12,799 nt of DNA, from contig CAJBIG010000034.1 of the NCBI GenBank assembly GCA_903953065.1, positions 1 to 12,799 on the forward strand, written 5' to 3'. The number at the start of each line of letters is the position of its first letter. The stretch's first letter is position 1. Origin of the DNA: an uncultured Solirubrobacterales bacterium. Lineage in GTDB: Bacteria > Actinomycetota > Thermoleophilia > Solirubrobacterales > Solirubrobacteraceae. Below the pieces are notes generated by a model. The model saw nothing but the letters and a program-made list of their open reading frames with translations, had not been told where the DNA came from and made no database searches. Below, one piece after another: positions 11,561 to 12,799 of the stretch. The position numbers and the translations under genes were made by a program.

Positions 11561-12799
11561 TGCAGGTCGTCGTCGTTGCGCTCGGCAAGATTGGGCTGCC
11601 GCTGGCCGTCCAGATCGCGCGGAGCGGCCACAGCGTCGTTGGCTGCGACATTAATCCCGAAGTCGTCGAGCTCGTCAATCGAGCCGAGCCACCATTCCCC
11701 GGCGAAGCGGGCCTCGAAGAGGCGCTCGCCGAGGTAATCGCCAGCGGCGCGCTGCGTGCACAGGTCGACACGAAGGCAGCGGTTGCCGAAGGGCCCGATC
11801 TTGTCGTCACCGTGCCGCCGCTGGCTGTCGATGGGGACGCGAAGCCCGATTGGGCCGCGCTCGACTCTGCGATTGCGGCTATCGGCGCCGGCCTTCAGGC
11901 GGGAACAACGGTCGCGGTCGAGACGACGCTCCCGGTCGGCACGACGCGCGGGCGGATCGCGCCGGCGCTGGAAGCCGCCAGCGGTCTTGTGGCCGAGGAG
12001 GGGTTCTTCACCGTCTTCAGCCCCGAGCGCGTTTACAGCGGCCGCATCTTTGCCGACCTCGCGGCGTACCCAAAGCTGGTCGGCGGCCTCAGCGATGCCG
12101 GCGAACAGCGCGGCGCCGAGCTTTACGGCTCATTCCTGGAGGCCGAGATCTGGCCGATGGGCTCGGCCGAAGCGGCCGAGATGGTGAAGCTGGCGGAGAC
12201 GACCTACCGCGACATCAACATCGCTTTCGCCAATGAGCTGGCGCGCTTTGCAGACCGCGCAGGAATCGATGTCGAGCGCGTGATTGAGGCGGCAAACAGT
12301 CAGCCATTCAGTCACATTCACAGCCCCGGAATCGCCGTCGGCGGCCACTGCATCCCGGTCTACCCGCGCTTCTACCTTGAAGGTGACCCCGATGCGGCGC
12401 TCCCAGCCGCAGCAAGAGCCGTAAACGACGCGATGCCTGCATATGCCGCCGAGAGGCTGGAGAAGGCGCTTGGAGGGCTTCAGGGCGCCCGCGTACTGGT
12501 ACTGGGCGCCGCCTATCGCGGCGGCGTCAAGGAGACGGCCTTCAGCGGCGTCTTTGGCGTCAGCAAGGCGCTTGAAGCGCTCGGTGCCACCGCGCTTGTC
12601 AGCGACCCGCTCTACAGCGATGAAGAACTGACGGCGCTGGGGTTGACGCCCTGGGATGGCGAAGCAATCGACGCCGCGATAGTTCAGGCCGACCACGCCG
12701 AGTATGCAAAGCTGAGCGCCGCCGACCTGCCGGGCGCGCGAATCGTGCTCGACGGCCGTGGCGTTCTCGACGCAGCCTCACTCGCGGCGGCCGGTATCG
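11560..12799 (+). CDS. UDP-sugar 6-dehydrogenase (UDP-GlcNAc/ManNAc dehydrogenase-like), 3' end cut by the window
   Basis: About 413 codons are present with no stop, so the C-terminus is missing. The protein belongs to the UDP-glucose/UDP-ManNAc dehydrogenase family, which oxidises C6 of a UDP-sugar to a carboxylate in two NAD-dependent steps. Seen in order: a Rossmann start VVVVALGKIGLPLA (first Gly of GxGxxG is Ala7), VPPLAVDGD, ETTLPVGTT, SPERVYSGR, the central helix AEMVKLAETTYRDINIAFANELA with K210, the nucleophile motif GGHCIPVYP with C264, and a C-terminal UDP-binding domain with GAAYRGGVKETAFSG. Three positions depart from the usual pattern: Thr214 where Asn is common, Tyr268 where Asp follows the Cys by four, and ETAFSG in place of the DxRxSP-like motif. 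This may mark a subfamily rather than loss of function. It overlaps the 3-dehydrogenase-like gene by one base. Confidence 0.88.
   Translation, partial: MQVVVVALGKIGLPLAVQIARSGHSVVGCDINPEVVELVNRAEPPFPGEAGLEEALAEVIASGALRAQVDTKAAVAEGPDLVVTVPPLAVDGDAKPDWAALDSAIAAIGAGLQAGTTVAVETTLPVGTTRGRIAPALEAASGLVAEEGFFTVFSPERVYSGRIFADLAAYPKLVGGLSDAGEQRGAELYGSFLEAEIWPMGSAEAAEMVKLAETTYRDINIAFANELARFADRAGIDVERVIEAANSQPFSHIHSPGIAVGGHCIPVYPRFYLEGDPDAALPAAARAVNDAMPAYAAERLEKALGGLQGARVLVLGAAYRGGVKETAFSGVFGVSKALEALGATALVSDPLYSDEELTALGLTPWDGEAIDAAIVQADHAEYAKLSAADLPGARIVLDGRGVLDAASLAAAGI

Overview
The window is GC-rich, densely packed, bacterial chromosomal DNA. The best guess is an actinobacterium, possibly of the Thermoleophilia/Solirubrobacterales type. 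This is inferred from the GC-rich codon use, the replication/ribosome block rpsF-ssb-rpsR-rplI-dnaB, the actinobacterial style of the GT20 enzyme and of the sugar dehydrogenase, and the many genes that lack a Shine-Dalgarno sequence and instead carry a TAnnnT -10-like box 7-11 nt before the start codon, which suggests leaderless mRNAs. No rRNA, tRNA, CRISPR array, insertion sequence or prophage gene was seen. The assignment comes from reading the sequence alone, not from a database search.

Layout. (1) 74-2199: a two-component pair, an OmpR/PhoB-type response regulator and a two-TM histidine kinase joined by a TGATG overlap. (2) 2251-3717: a trehalose-6-phosphate synthase-like GT20 enzyme behind a G-rich promoter spacer. 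(3) 3718-4212: mostly occupied by a convergent minus-strand gene for a small membrane-anchored Pro/Ala/Arg-rich protein of unknown function. (4) 4213-8524: rpsF, ssb, rpsR, rplI, dnaB and a DnaC/DnaI-type helicase-loader ATPase, all on the plus strand, with structured leaders before ssb, rpsR and dnaB. (5) 8547-9854: purA. (6) 9851-12799: a nucleotide-sugar module. A minus-strand hexapeptide acyltransferase diverges from a Gfo/Idh/MocA oxidoreductase, which overlaps a UDP-sugar 6-dehydrogenase that runs off the end of the window.

How the genes fit together. Block 4 supplies the S6 and S18 partners of the 30S platform, L9 of the 50S, SSB, the replicative helicase and its presumed loader. Block 6 holds a 3-dehydrogenase-like, an N-acetyltransferase-like and a 6-dehydrogenase-like protein. 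This is the enzyme set expected for making a UDP-3-amino/acetamido-sugar, possibly a uronic acid, for surface polysaccharide or glycoprotein. The aminotransferase such a pathway needs is not in the window.

Main items for a second look: a shared, overlapping bidirectional -10 element between the two divergent sugar genes; a run of three hairpins with alternative pairing in the rpsR leader; a four-tract G-quadruplex motif that exactly fills the presumed otsA promoter spacer; a long acidic repeat tail on S6; a helicase loader translationally coupled to dnaB; and unusual residues at conserved active-site positions of the terminal dehydrogenase. I found no clearly new multi-gene system. The sugar module and the regulatory structures are the most likely places for something undescribed.
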